From G025836975 sp049646585 (lineage in GTDB: Bacteria; Pseudomonadota; Gammaproteobacteria; Burkholderiales; Burkholderiaceae_B), in contig JBARWC010000198.1 in assembly GCA_049646585.1 (NCBI GenBank), positions 62,001 to 126,000 of the forward strand: a DNA stretch of 64,000 nt, written 5' to 3'. Position numbers and translations under genes: made by a program. Shown here one piece after another: positions 9,271 through 18,100 of the stretch; position 1 is the first letter of the stretch; every line of letters begins with the position of its first letter. A model generated the notes under the pieces. That model saw only the letters and a program-made list of their open reading frames with translations. It was not told where the DNA came from and made no database searches.

Positions 9271-9280
9271 TCGTTGCGTC

Positions 9281-10147
9281 CTATAAAACGAAATCAAAAG
9301 GTATATCGGCCAAGGCCTGGTATGCAATGCCGTTTTCTGTATAAGGCTTGAAGCGCGCCGACCGGGCCGCCTTCAAGGCCGCCTCGTCCAGCCGTTCATG
9401 GCCCGAAGACGAGCGCAGCGTCACATTCACTACGCTGCCCTGGGGCGAAATCAGCACGCGCACCACGACACGCCCCTGCTCGCCGCGCCTCTCCGAAATT
9501 CGCGGGTACACGGGGCTGGGTCGCTTGCCCAGATAGTCCACCTTGCCGATCAGGCGCGGTCTATCCGGGTCCACCGGCGCCTTGGGCGCCTTGGGTACGG
9601 CCGCCTGCACAGCGGGCGCCGCGGGCACTATTGCAGGCGCGGGCTTGACCACCGGCTTGGGTTTGGGCGCAGGCTTGGGCTTAGGTTTAGGCTTGGGTTT
9701 TGGTTCCGGCTTCGGTTCGGGCTTGGGCACGGGTTTAGGCTTCGGGGGCGGCTCGGGAGTGATGCTTTCCGGTTCCGGCTCCTCGACCACCGGCTCGGGC
9801 TCGGGTTCCGGCTGGACCACGGGTTCAGGCTCAGGGATGACCTCGGGTTCGGGTTCAGGCTCTGGTATGGGCTCGGGTTCGGGCTCCGGTGGGGGCGGTT
9901 CCGGTTCGGGCTCGGGTTCCGGTACGACCTCTTCCACAGGCTCGACGACGGGGGCCGCCTCGACCACCTCGTCGGCGATTTCCACAAAACGCACTTCAAC
10001 CGTTTCCGGCATGTCGATCTCGGGCTTGGGCGGCGGCGCGGACAATATCGCGCCCAATACCGCAAGATGCAGGCCCACCGCGGCGGCAGCCCCCACCGTC
10101 TTGATCAACGCGGGACGAAACTTCGGTTGAACACGAAAACGCGACAT
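9281..10147 (-). CDS. tonB: TonB energy-transducing protein
   Basis: 288 residues. One N-terminal membrane helix (about 15-35) is followed by a long periplasmic Pro-rich spacer: acidic PEPEP repeats (about 70-130) then basic PKPKP repeats (about 130-170), the classical TonB pattern. The C-terminal domain (about 200-288) has YPRISERRGEQGRVVVRV and the final hydrophobic segment. It contacts TonB boxes of outer-membrane receptors. First gene of the operon, with a Fur-like site 84 bases upstream. Confidence 0.96.
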   Translation of the reverse strand: MSRFRVQPKFRPALIKTVGAAAAVGLHLAVLGAILSAPPPKPEIDMPETVEVRFVEIADEVVEAAPVVEPVEEVVPEPEPEPEPPPPEPEPEPIPEPEPEPEVIPEPEPVVQPEPEPEPVVEEPEPESITPEPPPKPKPVPKPEPKPEPKPKPKPKPKPAPKPKPVVKPAPAIVPAAPAVQAAVPKAPKAPVDPDRPRLIGKVDYLGKRPSPVYPRISERRGEQGRVVVRVLISPQGSVVNVTLRSSSGHERLDEAALKAARSARFKPYTENGIAYQALADIPFDFVL

Positions 10148-10230
10148 GTATCCGGGAAATCAAAAAGTTGTACAGCGTCAGTATCGTGCACAAACGGCTG
10201 TGTTTCAGATAAGGATAGAATATTAACAAT

Positions 10231-10249
10231 AATGCGAACTATTCGCAAT
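10231..10249. promoter_or_regulatory. Fur-like box upstream of tonB
   Basis: The AT-rich site contains TGCGAA, a 3-base centre and TTCGCA, a perfect inverted repeat flanked by AA/AT like proteobacterial Fur boxes (GATAAT-type repeats). It lies 84 bases upstream of the tonB ATG. Iron control of tonB-exbBD is well known in this group; binding here is inferred. Confidence 0.6.
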
Positions 10250-10350
10250 AAGAATCATGACGCTACAGACACCACGGACGGCACGATACATATCCATGCA
10301 ATCCACATCGGCAAATGCTAAATCAACGACAGCCCAGCCACGAAAATAAA

Positions 10351-10379
10351 AAAGCCGCTTAAAAAATTAAGCGGCTTTT
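10351..10379. terminator. Intrinsic terminator flanking the tRNA remnant
   Basis: A long stem (AAGCCGCTTAA / TTAAGCGGCTT) has A-runs on one side and TTTT on the other, so it can work in both directions. It lies 17 bases past the 3' end of the minus-strand tRNA-Val and was probably its natural terminator. Confidence 0.8.
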
Positions 10380-10395
10380 CGATTTGCAGTTTTAG

Positions 10396-10442
10396 TGGTG
10401 GGTGCTGACGGGTTCGAACCGCCGACCTACGCCTTGTAAGGG
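10396..10442 (-). other. Attachment site: 3' half of tRNA-Val(TAC)
   Basis: Read on the minus strand this 47-base piece gives loop CTTACAA (anticodon TAC), the 3' anticodon stem GGCGT, variable loop, T-arm with GGTTCGAACC, acceptor strand AGCACCC, A and CCA. The matching 5' half (D-arm and GGGTGCT) is absent on the right, so the gene is cut at the anticodon stem. This fits a phage att core in a tRNA; the rebuilt tRNA should lie next to the integrase beyond 64,000. Confidence 0.85.
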
Positions 10443-10554
10443 ATTCGCAGATGCTTACCAAACAAGACGTTACAATCCCTACCCACCACATCTACCAACC
10501 ACATCAAGCTGCCGTGCAAAAAAGTCTATCACGGCGCAAAACTTTTTATGCTAA

Positions 10555-10580
10555 AAATACTGTTCATAAAACCAGTATTT
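10555..10580. promoter_or_regulatory. LexA (SOS) box-like palindrome
   Basis: The site has perfect 8-base arms AAATACTG and CAGTATTT around TTCATAAAAC. It matches the SOS box pattern TACTG-N10-CAGTA, and CTGT-N8-ACAG with one mismatch. It ends six bases before the ATG at 10,587 and probably controls that gene during DNA damage. Confidence 0.6.
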
Positions 10581-10586
10581 AGCATC

Positions 10587-10892
10587 ATGAAGCCGCCCCT
10601 CACCATCGATCAGCTCCGCGTCATCCAAGAACGCAATCTGAAGTACCACGACGCGATGACGCTGCTGCGCGAAATTCGCCGGCTGCGGGAGCTTGTCGTG
10701 CTGACATCCAGACTACTGCCCCGCTGGGGTATGGCGGACATCCAGACGGCGGATATGGTTGAGCAGCTATCCAACAGGCTAGAAATCGAGCCGTGCGTAG
10801 CCGAGGATGAATTTGAGCGGCTACAGGCCGGCCGGGATGAAATCGCCCGTGGCCGCAACGCGAGGCCAAGAGGCCCCAGTTACGGAGTGTGA
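10587..10892 (+). CDS. Small protein behind LexA-like box, unknown function
   Basis: 101 residues, soluble, mostly helical, rich in Arg, Glu and Leu, without a recognised domain. An in-frame ATG at 10,548 would add 13 residues, but the SOS-like box would then lie inside the gene, so 10,587 is preferred. No clear ribosome site precedes either start. First gene at the left prophage end, reading inward. A damage-responsive accessory role is inference from the box alone. Confidence 0.6.
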   Translation: MKPPLTIDQLRVIQERNLKYHDAMTLLREIRRLRELVVLTSRLLPRWGMADIQTADMVEQLSNRLEIEPCVAEDEFERLQAGRDEIARGRNARPRGPSYGV

Positions 10893-10926
10893 GTCGATAC
10901 AGGGTAAGTACCTAGAAAAACACTTA

Positions 10927-10956
10927 TTGACAGTACCATTTAAATGGTACTAAACT
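10927..10956 (+). promoter_or_regulatory. Sigma70 promoter with 20-bp palindromic operator
   Basis: TTGACA (10,927-10,932) and TAAACT (10,951-10,956) are separated by 18 bases. The spacer is almost entirely a perfect 20-bp palindrome, AGTACCATTTAAATGGTACT (10,932-10,951). A repressor bound there would block the promoter. The operon it drives (11,021-12,007) ends with a KorA/TrfB-like DNA-binding gene, a candidate autoregulator. Confidence 0.65.
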
Positions 10957-11020
10957 AGAGTCATTGTTAAGAAGCACTGAGTCCTGGCAGTTTTCCAGGC
11001 GTTCCACAAGGAGCAACATC

Positions 11021-11287
11021 ATGGCAACATTCAGCACCTGGACCCACCCCGCCAACGGCACAGTTCGTGTTTATATCTCCGGCCTGGCCGGCCAGCGCGG
11101 CGCGAAAGTATGGGTCGAAGCTCAAGCGGCCGATCAGTTCGGTTTCGAGTACTCAATCAATGCCCGCGTTCCTGAGGGCGTGCACACCAACAAAAACGAC
11201 CTGATCAACGACGCCGAGCAAGAAATCTTCAAGACCGCCCAGGCCCGCGTCAAAGAGTTCTCTGCTGTCGTAGCGCTGGCAAAATAA
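11021..11287 (+). CDS. Phage hypothetical protein
   Basis: 88 residues, start supported by AAGGAG nine bases upstream. Predicted beta-strands (RVYISGL, KVWVEAQ) are followed by a C-terminal helix. No family recognised. First gene of a four-gene operon behind the palindrome promoter. Confidence 0.65.
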   Translation: MATFSTWTHPANGTVRVYISGLAGQRGAKVWVEAQAADQFGFEYSINARVPEGVHTNKNDLINDAEQEIFKTAQARVKEFSAVVALAK

Positions 11288-11298
11288 AGGGGCCTGAC

Positions 11299-11538
11299 AT
11301 GATCACTATCACCCAATCGAACCGTATCGAAATCGACGGTAAGTTCACGGGCCTGTATGTCACTCAGAAGCGGGAAGGCACGGTCGTCTACAGTGCAGAC
11401 CACGGCGGCGCAAATTACAAAGAGCACAAGATGCCCCATGTCCGCTACTCGACGGCCCATGACGCGCCGGCGAGCGGTGCCGCTGGGCGCTCCCAGTTCG
11501 AGGCTGACGTGCGCAGCTTGCTGGAGTCGCTGTCGTGA
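11299..11538 (+). CDS. Phage hypothetical protein
   Basis: 79 residues, beta-rich N-terminal half (ITITQSNRIEIDGKFTGLYV) and a helical end. AAAGGGG precedes the ATG. It overlaps the next gene (GTGA). No family recognised. Confidence 0.6.
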   Translation: MITITQSNRIEIDGKFTGLYVTQKREGTVVYSADHGGANYKEHKMPHVRYSTAHDAPASGAAGRSQFEADVRSLLESLS

Positions 11539-11807
11539 CAACCTACACAATCCCCGAATCCCTGGCCAGCGCGTACAAAGGCGCGGGCTGGGCCCTGGCG
11601 GCCGTGCTTGATGGGCGAGTCGTGGCCCTACGCTACATTCAAGCAGCGGCGCCGTCCATCGCTGACCAGCTCGACGGCCAGCATGCCGAGTTTTTTATGA
11701 AGCAGTGGCTCGACACGGCGGAGGCGCGCGTCATCGTGCGTGAGTTACAGGCGCTGGGGAAAATTTCAGTGGGGATCTGCTCGAACAGGGAGTTTATAGA
11801 GCTATGA
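11535..11807 (+). CDS. Phage hypothetical protein
   Basis: 90 residues with GTG start overlapping the previous stop and an end overlapping the next ATG, so the three genes are translationally coupled. Soluble alpha/beta character; no recognised motif. Confidence 0.6.
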   Translation: MTTYTIPESLASAYKGAGWALAAVLDGRVVALRYIQAAAPSIADQLDGQHAEFFMKQWLDTAEARVIVRELQALGKISVGICSNREFIEL

Positions 11808-12007
11808 CCGACGGCCAGTTTGACCTGCTTTCTGAGCTTCTGCGAATGACAAGCCAGCCGATTCTCACGGCCTCCAGGCTAGTGCTGGTCAACGGAGAGC
11901 GCCAGGTCGACGCAGCCCGCGAAGCAGGCTGTAAATCGAATCATCTGGCCCGGGCTGTCGTGCAGCTCCGTGAAGCACACGAGAAGCTGCAAAAAGCGTA
12001 CGGCTAG
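11804..12007 (+). CDS. TrfB/KorA-like DNA-binding protein
   Basis: 67 residues. The pattern ASRLVLVNGERQVDAAREAG then a second helix with LARAVVQLREA resembles the helix-turn-helix of KorA (TrfB family), where LVDG precedes the first helix. KorA-type proteins repress promoters through short palindromes. As last gene of the operon behind a 20-bp palindromic operator it is a likely autorepressor; the link is inference. It ends 8 bases before the convergent Rz stop. Confidence 0.6.
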   Translation: MTDGQFDLLSELLRMTSQPILTASRLVLVNGERQVDAAREAGCKSNHLARAVVQLREAHEKLQKAYG

Positions 12008-12014
12008 CCGTTCG

Positions 12015-12515
12015 TCAAGGCAGCGAATCGTGGATGCGTTCGCACGCGAGCCCGGCTATTCGGAGATCGTCAGCGTATCGGCCAATGTCTCCACCAGCTG
12101 CGCCCATCCCGCTGAGCAGCCCGATGAGCAGATCGAGGGTATCGGCACCTGACTGACCCTGGCTTCCGCCGGCAGCGGCGGAATCTCCGGCACGACGTTG
12201 TAAGAAGGCAAGCTGGCTGCGCAGCCGGTCAGCAGCAGCACGGGCACGATCAGCATCAGCAGCCGCGGCAGCGGCCTGTTCCTTGGCATCATGAATAACC
12301 CCTTCTCTTTTGGCCCAACGGGCCTGTTCTGTTTTTCTAGCCAGTTGCGTCGCGTCGGCCAGCTTCGTGGCCTGGTCGCGCTCGATCCCAGTGACGTCTG
12401 CATCCCAGCGCCAGCCCTGGACTTTCCATGCGACGCCACCAGCCAAAACGCCGGCGATGGCTGCGGCGGCCGCATAACCCTTCCAGCCAGCCAGGGCCCG
12501 CACGGCGGCGATCAT
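12015..12515 (-). CDS. Rz: Rz-like i-spanin
   Basis: 166 residues: one N-terminal membrane helix (about 12-30) then a long Ala/Arg/Gln-rich coiled coil in the periplasm, as in inner-membrane spanins (DUF2514 style). Together with Rz1 it fuses inner and outer membranes at the end of lysis. The ATG at 12,515 overlaps the upstream stop. The 3' half carries the whole Rz1 gene in another frame. Confidence 0.8.
   Translation of the reverse strand: MIAAVRALAGWKGYAAAAAIAGVLAGGVAWKVQGWRWDADVTGIERDQATKLADATQLARKTEQARWAKREGVIHDAKEQAAAAAADADRARAAADRLRSQLAFLQRRAGDSAAAGGSQGQSGADTLDLLIGLLSGMGAAGGDIGRYADDLRIAGLACERIHDSLP
12056..12292 (-). CDS. Rz1: Rz1-like outer-membrane lipoprotein (o-spanin), nested in Rz
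   Basis: 78 residues with basic start, hydrophobic stretch and lipobox LLTG-Cys, then a Pro-rich mature part (EIPPLP). AAGGGG lies before the two adjacent ATGs. It lies fully inside Rz in a different frame, the classical Rz/Rz1 nesting of lambdoid phages. Confidence 0.8.
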   Translation of the reverse strand: MMPRNRPLPRLLMLIVPVLLLTGCAASLPSYNVVPEIPPLPAEARVSQVPIPSICSSGCSAGWAQLVETLADTLTISE

Positions 12516-12853
12516 TCCGCACCCCACTCTGGCAGATCGACAGTCTGCCCGGCCAGCGCATGCGTACAGTCGCCCAGGAACTGGATACGGCCGTCCCTGA
12601 CAAATGAATGGCAAACACGCTCAGTGCGCCACTCTTTAAAGTCGTCGTCGGCGTCAGGGTTGGCCGGGTATGTGACCTTTACGCTGGGCGTAAATGTGGG
12701 CTTTTCGGGATTGCCGTTGTAGTCCCACCGTGGGCCGGGCCCTGAGCCGATAGCGATGCTGTGGTAGTCATCGCACCCAGGGCAAAGAAACGTGAGGCGC
12801 TGCCCGCCGTGCCCATCGTCGGAGCTGCGCAGAACGCTCGATAGTCGGCTCAT
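12512..12853 (-). CDS. DUF6527-like small phage protein
   Basis: 113 residues with CPGCDDYHSIAIG near residue 25, WDYNGNPEKPTFTPS in the middle and CHSFVRDGRIQFLGDCTHALAGQTV near the end. This layout is common in small proteins of phage lysis cassettes annotated DUF6527; function unknown, metal binding by Cys/His is possible. It overlaps the endolysin stop and the Rz start. Confidence 0.65.
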   Translation of the reverse strand: MSRLSSVLRSSDDGHGGQRLTFLCPGCDDYHSIAIGSGPGPRWDYNGNPEKPTFTPSVKVTYPANPDADDDFKEWRTERVCHSFVRDGRIQFLGDCTHALAGQTVDLPEWGAE

Positions 12854-13458
12854 GGCTCCACCCATAGGTACGGTTGCGTGCGGCCCAGCACCAGCTTGGC
12901 CTGCACTTTCGCCGCGGCTTCCTGCTTTTCGATGTCGTGGTCCCGGTCCAAGTCCAGCCCTGCGTTCTGCCGGTAGGTTGTCGGGTGCGTGCCTTTCCTC
13001 CACAGGACATGGCTCTCCGGCTTGCCGATGGCCGCCGGCCAAAGGATAGCCATGTAGACGTCGGACAGCGTCTTTAGACGCCCCTGGTAAGGTTTGAAGT
13101 ACATCCGCACATAGTCAAGCTGCTCGACGGCCGACATCTTGGACAGCGCCTCGACGGTCGTGCCCAGGCCTATGGCCGTCTTCGGCATGAACTGGATAAG
13201 CCCGGTGGCGCCGCTCCCGGCCATGTTCTTAATATCTGGCCGGAACGTCTCGGCCGACTCCCATGCAATGCACGCCATTAGGTAATCAGGCTCGATGCCG
13301 AGGGCCGCGCAGATTTTGAATACAACATCGCGGAACTCGGCGCTGACCTTGTTGCCCCAGGCGAGTGTGCGGCGAGGCTTGGCCGGAATCTCTAGAACCG
13401 TCTCGTTCTTCATCGGCGCCAGCAATACCCTGATGAATGCCAATATGGTCTTGAGCAT
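12850..13458 (-). CDS. Endolysin, SLT-type lytic transglycosylase
   Basis: 202 residues. The catalytic Glu lies in AWESAETF (about residue 64) and is followed by GSGATGLIQFMPKTA, the SLT fold signature. It cleaves murein between MurNAc and GlcNAc. The N-terminal hydrophobic stretch (LKTILAFIRVLLAPM) could be a signal-arrest segment. The ATG at 13,458 overlaps the holin stop (TAATG), so holin and endolysin are coupled. Confidence 0.85.
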   Translation of the reverse strand: MLKTILAFIRVLLAPMKNETVLEIPAKPRRTLAWGNKVSAEFRDVVFKICAALGIEPDYLMACIAWESAETFRPDIKNMAGSGATGLIQFMPKTAIGLGTTVEALSKMSAVEQLDYVRMYFKPYQGRLKTLSDVYMAILWPAAIGKPESHVLWRKGTHPTTYRQNAGLDLDRDHDIEKQEAAAKVQAKLVLGRTQPYLWVEP

Positions 13459-13853
13459 TATTGACCCCCAGCGCGCAGCTTGTGAATCTCGTTCATCACT
13501 TCGGCAATGTCGGCCTGCCGCCGTTTGTCGAAGAAGTTGAAGCACCAGCGCACAATGGCCCACGCCGGCAGCCCGCAGGCGAACACCAGGCCGAGCATCG
13601 CGACTAGGCCCAGGGCTGACTCAGCCCACCCTTGCAAGCCAAAATGCATGATGACGGCCGCGCCGCCCGAGATCGAGCCGATCACCGTTGACATGATGCC
13701 CACGACCCATTCGGACTGTGTGCGCGGTTTAAGCAGGCACATCACAACGATGGTGGCCAAGCCCGCGCCGATGGCTCCAATCCCCGCCAGGCCCCCTATC
13801 GCTTTCCAAGCAAACAAGCCTGCTGCTGACGTTCCCGTGCTCGTTGGTTCCAT
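13458..13853 (-). CDS. Holin-like membrane protein
   Basis: 131 residues with three hydrophobic stretches (about 17-40, 50-70, 78-102) and a charged C-terminal tail, directly upstream of the endolysin. Size, topology and position indicate the holin that releases the endolysin. No close family recognised. Confidence 0.75.
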   Translation of the reverse strand: MEPTSTGTSAAGLFAWKAIGGLAGIGAIGAGLATIVVMCLLKPRTQSEWVVGIMSTVIGSISGGAAVIMHFGLQGWAESALGLVAMLGLVFACGLPAWAIVRWCFNFFDKRRQADIAEVMNEIHKLRAGGQ

Positions 13854-13871
13854 TGCATTCCTTTGGACAAT

Positions 13872-13894
13872 AAAAAAGCCCTCTCCCGAGGGCT
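13872..13894 (-). terminator. Intrinsic terminator before the lysis cassette
   Basis: On the minus strand a 7-bp stem AGCCCTC / GAGGGCT with GGGA loop is followed by a T-run. It separates the tail-fibre group from the holin gene. Confidence 0.85.
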
Positions 13895-13914
13895 GGTAGA
13901 CGAAATGAGGCTCT

Positions 13915-14154
13915 CTAGTCCGCTTGGCACGCTATGGCTCTCAGACCCTCAAGCGTGATGTCTGGTGCATCACATTGCTCTGTAATATCACGCAGCAACT
14001 GCTTCTTGGCCACGATGACCAAAGTGTCAGATCCCGTTTCTATCGCCCGCTGAAACTCTATGTCTAAAGCGGTAAGCAGCGACACACGTTCCGCACGCAG
14101 CTGCTCTTTGCGAATCTCACGCGCCTTATCAATGTTGACTGTTATGAAGCTCAT
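13915..14154 (-). CDS. Phage hypothetical protein
   Basis: 79 residues: a short beta start, then a charged helix (about 9-50) likely to form a coiled coil, and a C-terminal part with TLEGLRAIACQ. The ATG overlaps the stop of the upstream gene by four bases. Position after the tail fibre suggests a fibre-associated role; unproven. Confidence 0.6.
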   Translation of the reverse strand: MSFITVNIDKAREIRKEQLRAERVSLLTALDIEFQRAIETGSDTLVIVAKKQLLRDITEQCDAPDITLEGLRAIACQAD

Positions 14155-14339
14155 TCTGCATACTCCCAGGCATCACGAAACAGTAATTCTTCAGGAATAT
14201 CAGTGACGTCAATAATCTGATAAGGCTTCCCCGCCGGAACGTCCTTCTCAGCAATCTGCTCAATCGTCAGGCCACATTCAGCGGGGACGATGACGGCGAC
14301 GCCGCCGCCGTCGGTTGGATAAATTATTCGTTGATTCAT
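14151..14339 (-). CDS. Small phage protein after the tail fibre
   Basis: 62 residues, acidic, with IYPTDGGGVAVIVPA and FRDAWEYAE. Small proteins of this style often follow tail fibres in siphophages. No function assigned. The start lies nine bases after the fibre stop. Confidence 0.6.
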   Translation of the reverse strand: MNQRIIYPTDGGGVAVIVPAECGLTIEQIAEKDVPAGKPYQIIDVTDIPEELLFRDAWEYAE

Positions 14340-14348
14340 GAAAGACTC

Positions 14349-15116
14349 CTATCCGAAAACCGAAACTTCTATGATCGGGGCATCAGCAAATGCACCGGCC
14401 GAATTTAAAACCCATAGATCGGCACTAGAGCTATTAACTGGGAACCCGTAGTATTTATTGCCAGTCCCGCCTTCAGTTGTGCCACACACCACAACAGCAA
14501 AGTTTGCGTTCGGCAGAGGGGCGGTAAAGTTCAATCGATATTGCCCGGTCCCCAGATACGTTATCGAACTGATGTTTCCCGAACCGCGAAGCGATACGGT
14601 ACCCGTTCCCGCGACATTTGCCCAAGCTCGGCAAGCGAATATAGGAGCGCTCCCGCTGGCGTTGAGTGCGCGCTTCGCGCCAGGGTTGTTCGCAGTGCAT
14701 AGTTCGTCAATTGCAGCTTGCACGTTCTCCGCAGCTAACCCGCTTGCGGTTTTGTCGTAGGTGACGATAGATGCCGCAATAGATGGTCTGTATGCCGATG
14801 TTTTCCATGTGTACGGTCCCTTGCCGATTACATGTATGTCACCCACATCCGCAGTCGGAATTTCGGCTTCCAAGTACATCGGCAGGTGGGCCTTGAATAG
14901 CCGCCCCTCGACGACCCAAGCCGTATTCGCATCGTTCCGGCGTTTCCATACGCCCTGGGCAGGGTGTCCCCAAACGGCGCCTGGCCAGGCCCGTGCCGCC
15001 GGGTCATCGTTTCCGTAAAAATCTGTCGCGATGGTCCGCAGCGCGGCATTGATTTTTGTGACCAAGTCCGCCCCCGATAGGGGTGGCGTCGTCGGCAGTT
15101 GGGTATCTTCTTGCAT
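14349..15116 (-). CDS. Tail fibre protein
   Basis: 255 residues. The middle has VTYDKTASGLAAENVQAAIDEL, a repeat typical of fibre stalks. The C-terminal part has FACRAWANVAGTGTVSLRGSGNISSITYLGTGQYRLNFT, a tip domain common in siphophage fibres. It probably contributes to host contact. It is preceded by a terminator after the J gene. Confidence 0.75.
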   Translation of the reverse strand: MQEDTQLPTTPPLSGADLVTKINAALRTIATDFYGNDDPAARAWPGAVWGHPAQGVWKRRNDANTAWVVEGRLFKAHLPMYLEAEIPTADVGDIHVIGKGPYTWKTSAYRPSIAASIVTYDKTASGLAAENVQAAIDELCTANNPGAKRALNASGSAPIFACRAWANVAGTGTVSLRGSGNISSITYLGTGQYRLNFTAPLPNANFAVVVCGTTEGGTGNKYYGFPVNSSSADLWVLNSAGAFADAPIIEVSVFG

Positions 15117-15129
15117 ATCAATTGCCCAT

Positions 15130-15154
15130 AAAAAAAGCCCCGACGAATCGGGGC
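15130..15154 (-). terminator. Intrinsic terminator between J and the tail fibre
   Basis: A perfect 7-bp stem GCCCCGA / TCGGGGC with TTCG loop is followed by seven T on the minus strand. Confidence 0.9.
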
Positions 15155-15170
15155 GGTACGTTAACGCGGG

Positions 15171-18100
15171 TCACCAGCCTTGGCTAGTCCAGTTGATGAC
15201 GCCCTCTTTGGGCGTCGTGTTGTTGAAAATCTGCACATCAAAGCCGGTTCGGTCGGCATTGCTGATCTTGGGCCAGTCGCCGTTAATCGCGTCGTATGCC
15301 GTCACCAGCACCGCCGGCTTGTCAGTATGAAAATGCCGGGCGTAGTCGATTCGCATGCCGCCGGCGGGAATAACGATTTCCGTTCCGGTCTGCACCAGGT
15401 CGTCCACGTCGAGAATCCATTTGAATTTCGTGACGAACGGAATAATGAGCGGATCGGAGGTCTCGAGCAGCAGGCGAACGTCGAAGTAGCGCGCATTGAT
15501 GAGGCCCGGCACAAAGTTTCGCCACTCCGTCCACGCCCCTTCTTCTTGCGCATGCCGTATTTGTGGCGTCACTTTGATCTTGCGCATGTCCGAGCCGTTC
15601 AGAACGTCGGCAATGGCGAAGATATCGGGAGCGCCCAGAATGTCGGCGGTCAGGTTCCGGGCCTGGACGGCAATTTCGAAGTCGATCCGCACCGGCGACA
15701 CATAGCCGACATCGACCTGATCCTCGGCCGCGTTGGTGTAGATGCCGCTCGCCGCCGGGCCACCCATCCACAGCACATCTTGCTCGGCAAAGATATCGGG
15801 AGAGTCGAAAACATCGCCCTGAGGCGCAAGTGTGAGCATGCCCTCATACACCATGGCGCCGCCCGATACCGTCCCGGTCCAGTCTGGCGCTTCGTCCTGC
15901 TGGATGATGACGTTTCGCACAAGCGACGCCCCGGCAATGAGCAGGCTATCAGGCTCCCCATATCTCACAGTGCCGCGAAACGCGAATCGGGCAGCGACCC
16001 AATACAAGCCATTGCCAACGGCCAGGAACTCGGGCATGGGTGTCACCCCAACCGGGCGCGCGTTGTCCCAGGTGTCGCCAATGCGAACCTCGTATTCGGG
16101 CTGGCGAATATCAACAACCCGGTCCCAGACCAACACGGTCAACCCATCGCGAAACACGTTTGTCAGGCCCGTGAGCGTTGGCAGCGGAGCGGTCAGGCCC
16201 TGGACGGTGTATGTCTGCGTCGACGGTGTTCCGGTACCGCGCTCAGACTTTGGCGTGACCGTCACGCTCACGATGTCGCCCGTTTGCGCTTGAATCGTCA
16301 TGTTTCGTGCGTCAACCATCGCGGCCGGCTGGGCCTGGCCGTTGATGCTGACCTGCACCTGCACGGGCATGGCAATCGAGAGCGCCCAGGCAATCTGCAC
16401 ATTGCTGATGTCGGCTACGACATTGACGATGGATTCCGCGAACGTGATGCCGAACACAAAGCCTGTCAGGTAGGCGCCGTCGCGTGGCGGGACATGCTCG
16501 TAAGGATTGTTTTCGCTTGCGTAGTAGCCGGGGTCGTCGTCGACGGCCTGAAATCGAACGCCATCTTCGGTCGGCTCGACATCAGTGATCTTGAAGCGCC
16601 GGCCAGGGGTTTGCATGGGATCGAAGAACCATGCCCAGTCCATAGGCTCAATACCTTCGTAGCCCTCGTCTCCCGGCAAAGGGAAGTCGCTCATGTCGCT
16701 TGTGATCGTCAGAACATCAACATCGCCCACTTCGGACACGACCGAAACCGACTTCATTTGGTTTTCCGGGCCTCGCAATAACAGCGTTCCCGAGCCTCCC
16801 GATGGGACGCTTTGGGTTAGCGTGATCGCGCTTCCTGATCGATTCAAAAGTCGTCCAGAGAACCCCCACACTGTCAGGTCATGGCTGATCTGTACGACAT
16901 CCCCACGCCCCGCAATCCAGCCTTCGATGTCGGTTTCCCACGATACGCGCCGGCGGTGCCAGACCTGAGAAGCCGCGATCAGGTTGGCATCCCTGCCAGC
17001 CATGGAGGCCCGTGTGCAGCCATCGAGATCGAGTTGAATGGGGTTCATGCGAGTGGTCGCGCCAGGCACGGGCACGCGCACCTCGTCCATTTCATAGTTC
17101 TTGTCTTCGTTAACGAAATTCAGAACTACCTCGTCGACGTTGCCCTCGCTGATGTAGTCGACCTTGAACGTCCCTGCTTTGATGTTAAATGGGCCGAACA
17201 TTGCCGTAACAGGCAGGTCGGCCGCATCCCAAACTACGCCAAGCTTTCCGGTCTGCCAAGTTGGCGAAGCCCGGCCGGCCCTGGCGATGGTCTGCGAGAC
17301 ATCGGCGACCGAGGATTTTCGATCCAGCACATAATCAAACGTCAGCTCTTTAAGATCGCACCATGCTGCCCATGCCTTGTGGGCGTCATAGTCGATCTGG
17401 TCATTGTCCAGCCCGCCGCCGTACACCCGTTCGCCGCTTGGCGCTCGCTTTCCATACGCAAAATGCAGATGCCACCAAGCCGGATTTCGCGTGTGCTGTT
17501 TGACCCAATCCGAGCCGTTCCAGACCATGCACGAGGCTTTGGCGATAGCCGAGAATTCGTCAACAGCGCCGTTAAGCTGATTCGTTGCTTTAATGCGAAG
17601 CGCGACCCGAAGCTGTCCGGTGTAGTCGGCCTCATCGGGCTGGTAGCAAAGAATCTGGCTGACCGCGAATTCGTTCGAGTTGCGCGAGTCTTTAATGTCG
17701 CCGCTCGTTTTCAGAACGCGGACTTCGTATTGACCCTTCGCAACGGACACACCAACGGTTTTCCGGGTCGGTTCCTGCCGTGCACCCGTCATCCGCACGC
17801 CTGGCGTCGATGATGTTGAGAGATAGGGGTCCGGCGCGCGACCTTGCCACGGCTGGCCCAGGGCATGCGGGTGCGGTACCCATCGCCAGTACAGGTCCGG
17901 CGTGCGAGTCATCACACAGTACTCGCCGGAGCAGTCTTGGTATGACGAGCCCGGAACAGTCTCCCACTCGTAGTGCTCGCTCGGATTTGTTGAACCAGCG
18001 CCGACTTGGACACCATTTGCATCTTGCAGCGACCAGTAATGGCTCGCATACACGGCATCCGACAGAATGCCGATATCGGACCATGCCCCGGTGCCCACCT

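Noticed and set aside
9398..10321. Gly/Leu/Arg repeat-rich frame and a second Gly/Ser-rich frame antisense to tonB
   Set aside because: They mirror the PEP/PKP repeats of tonB; repeats are of tonB origin.
15180..16781. 533-codon open frame antisense to the J gene
   Set aside because: No recognisable protein pattern, and J is complete on the other strand.
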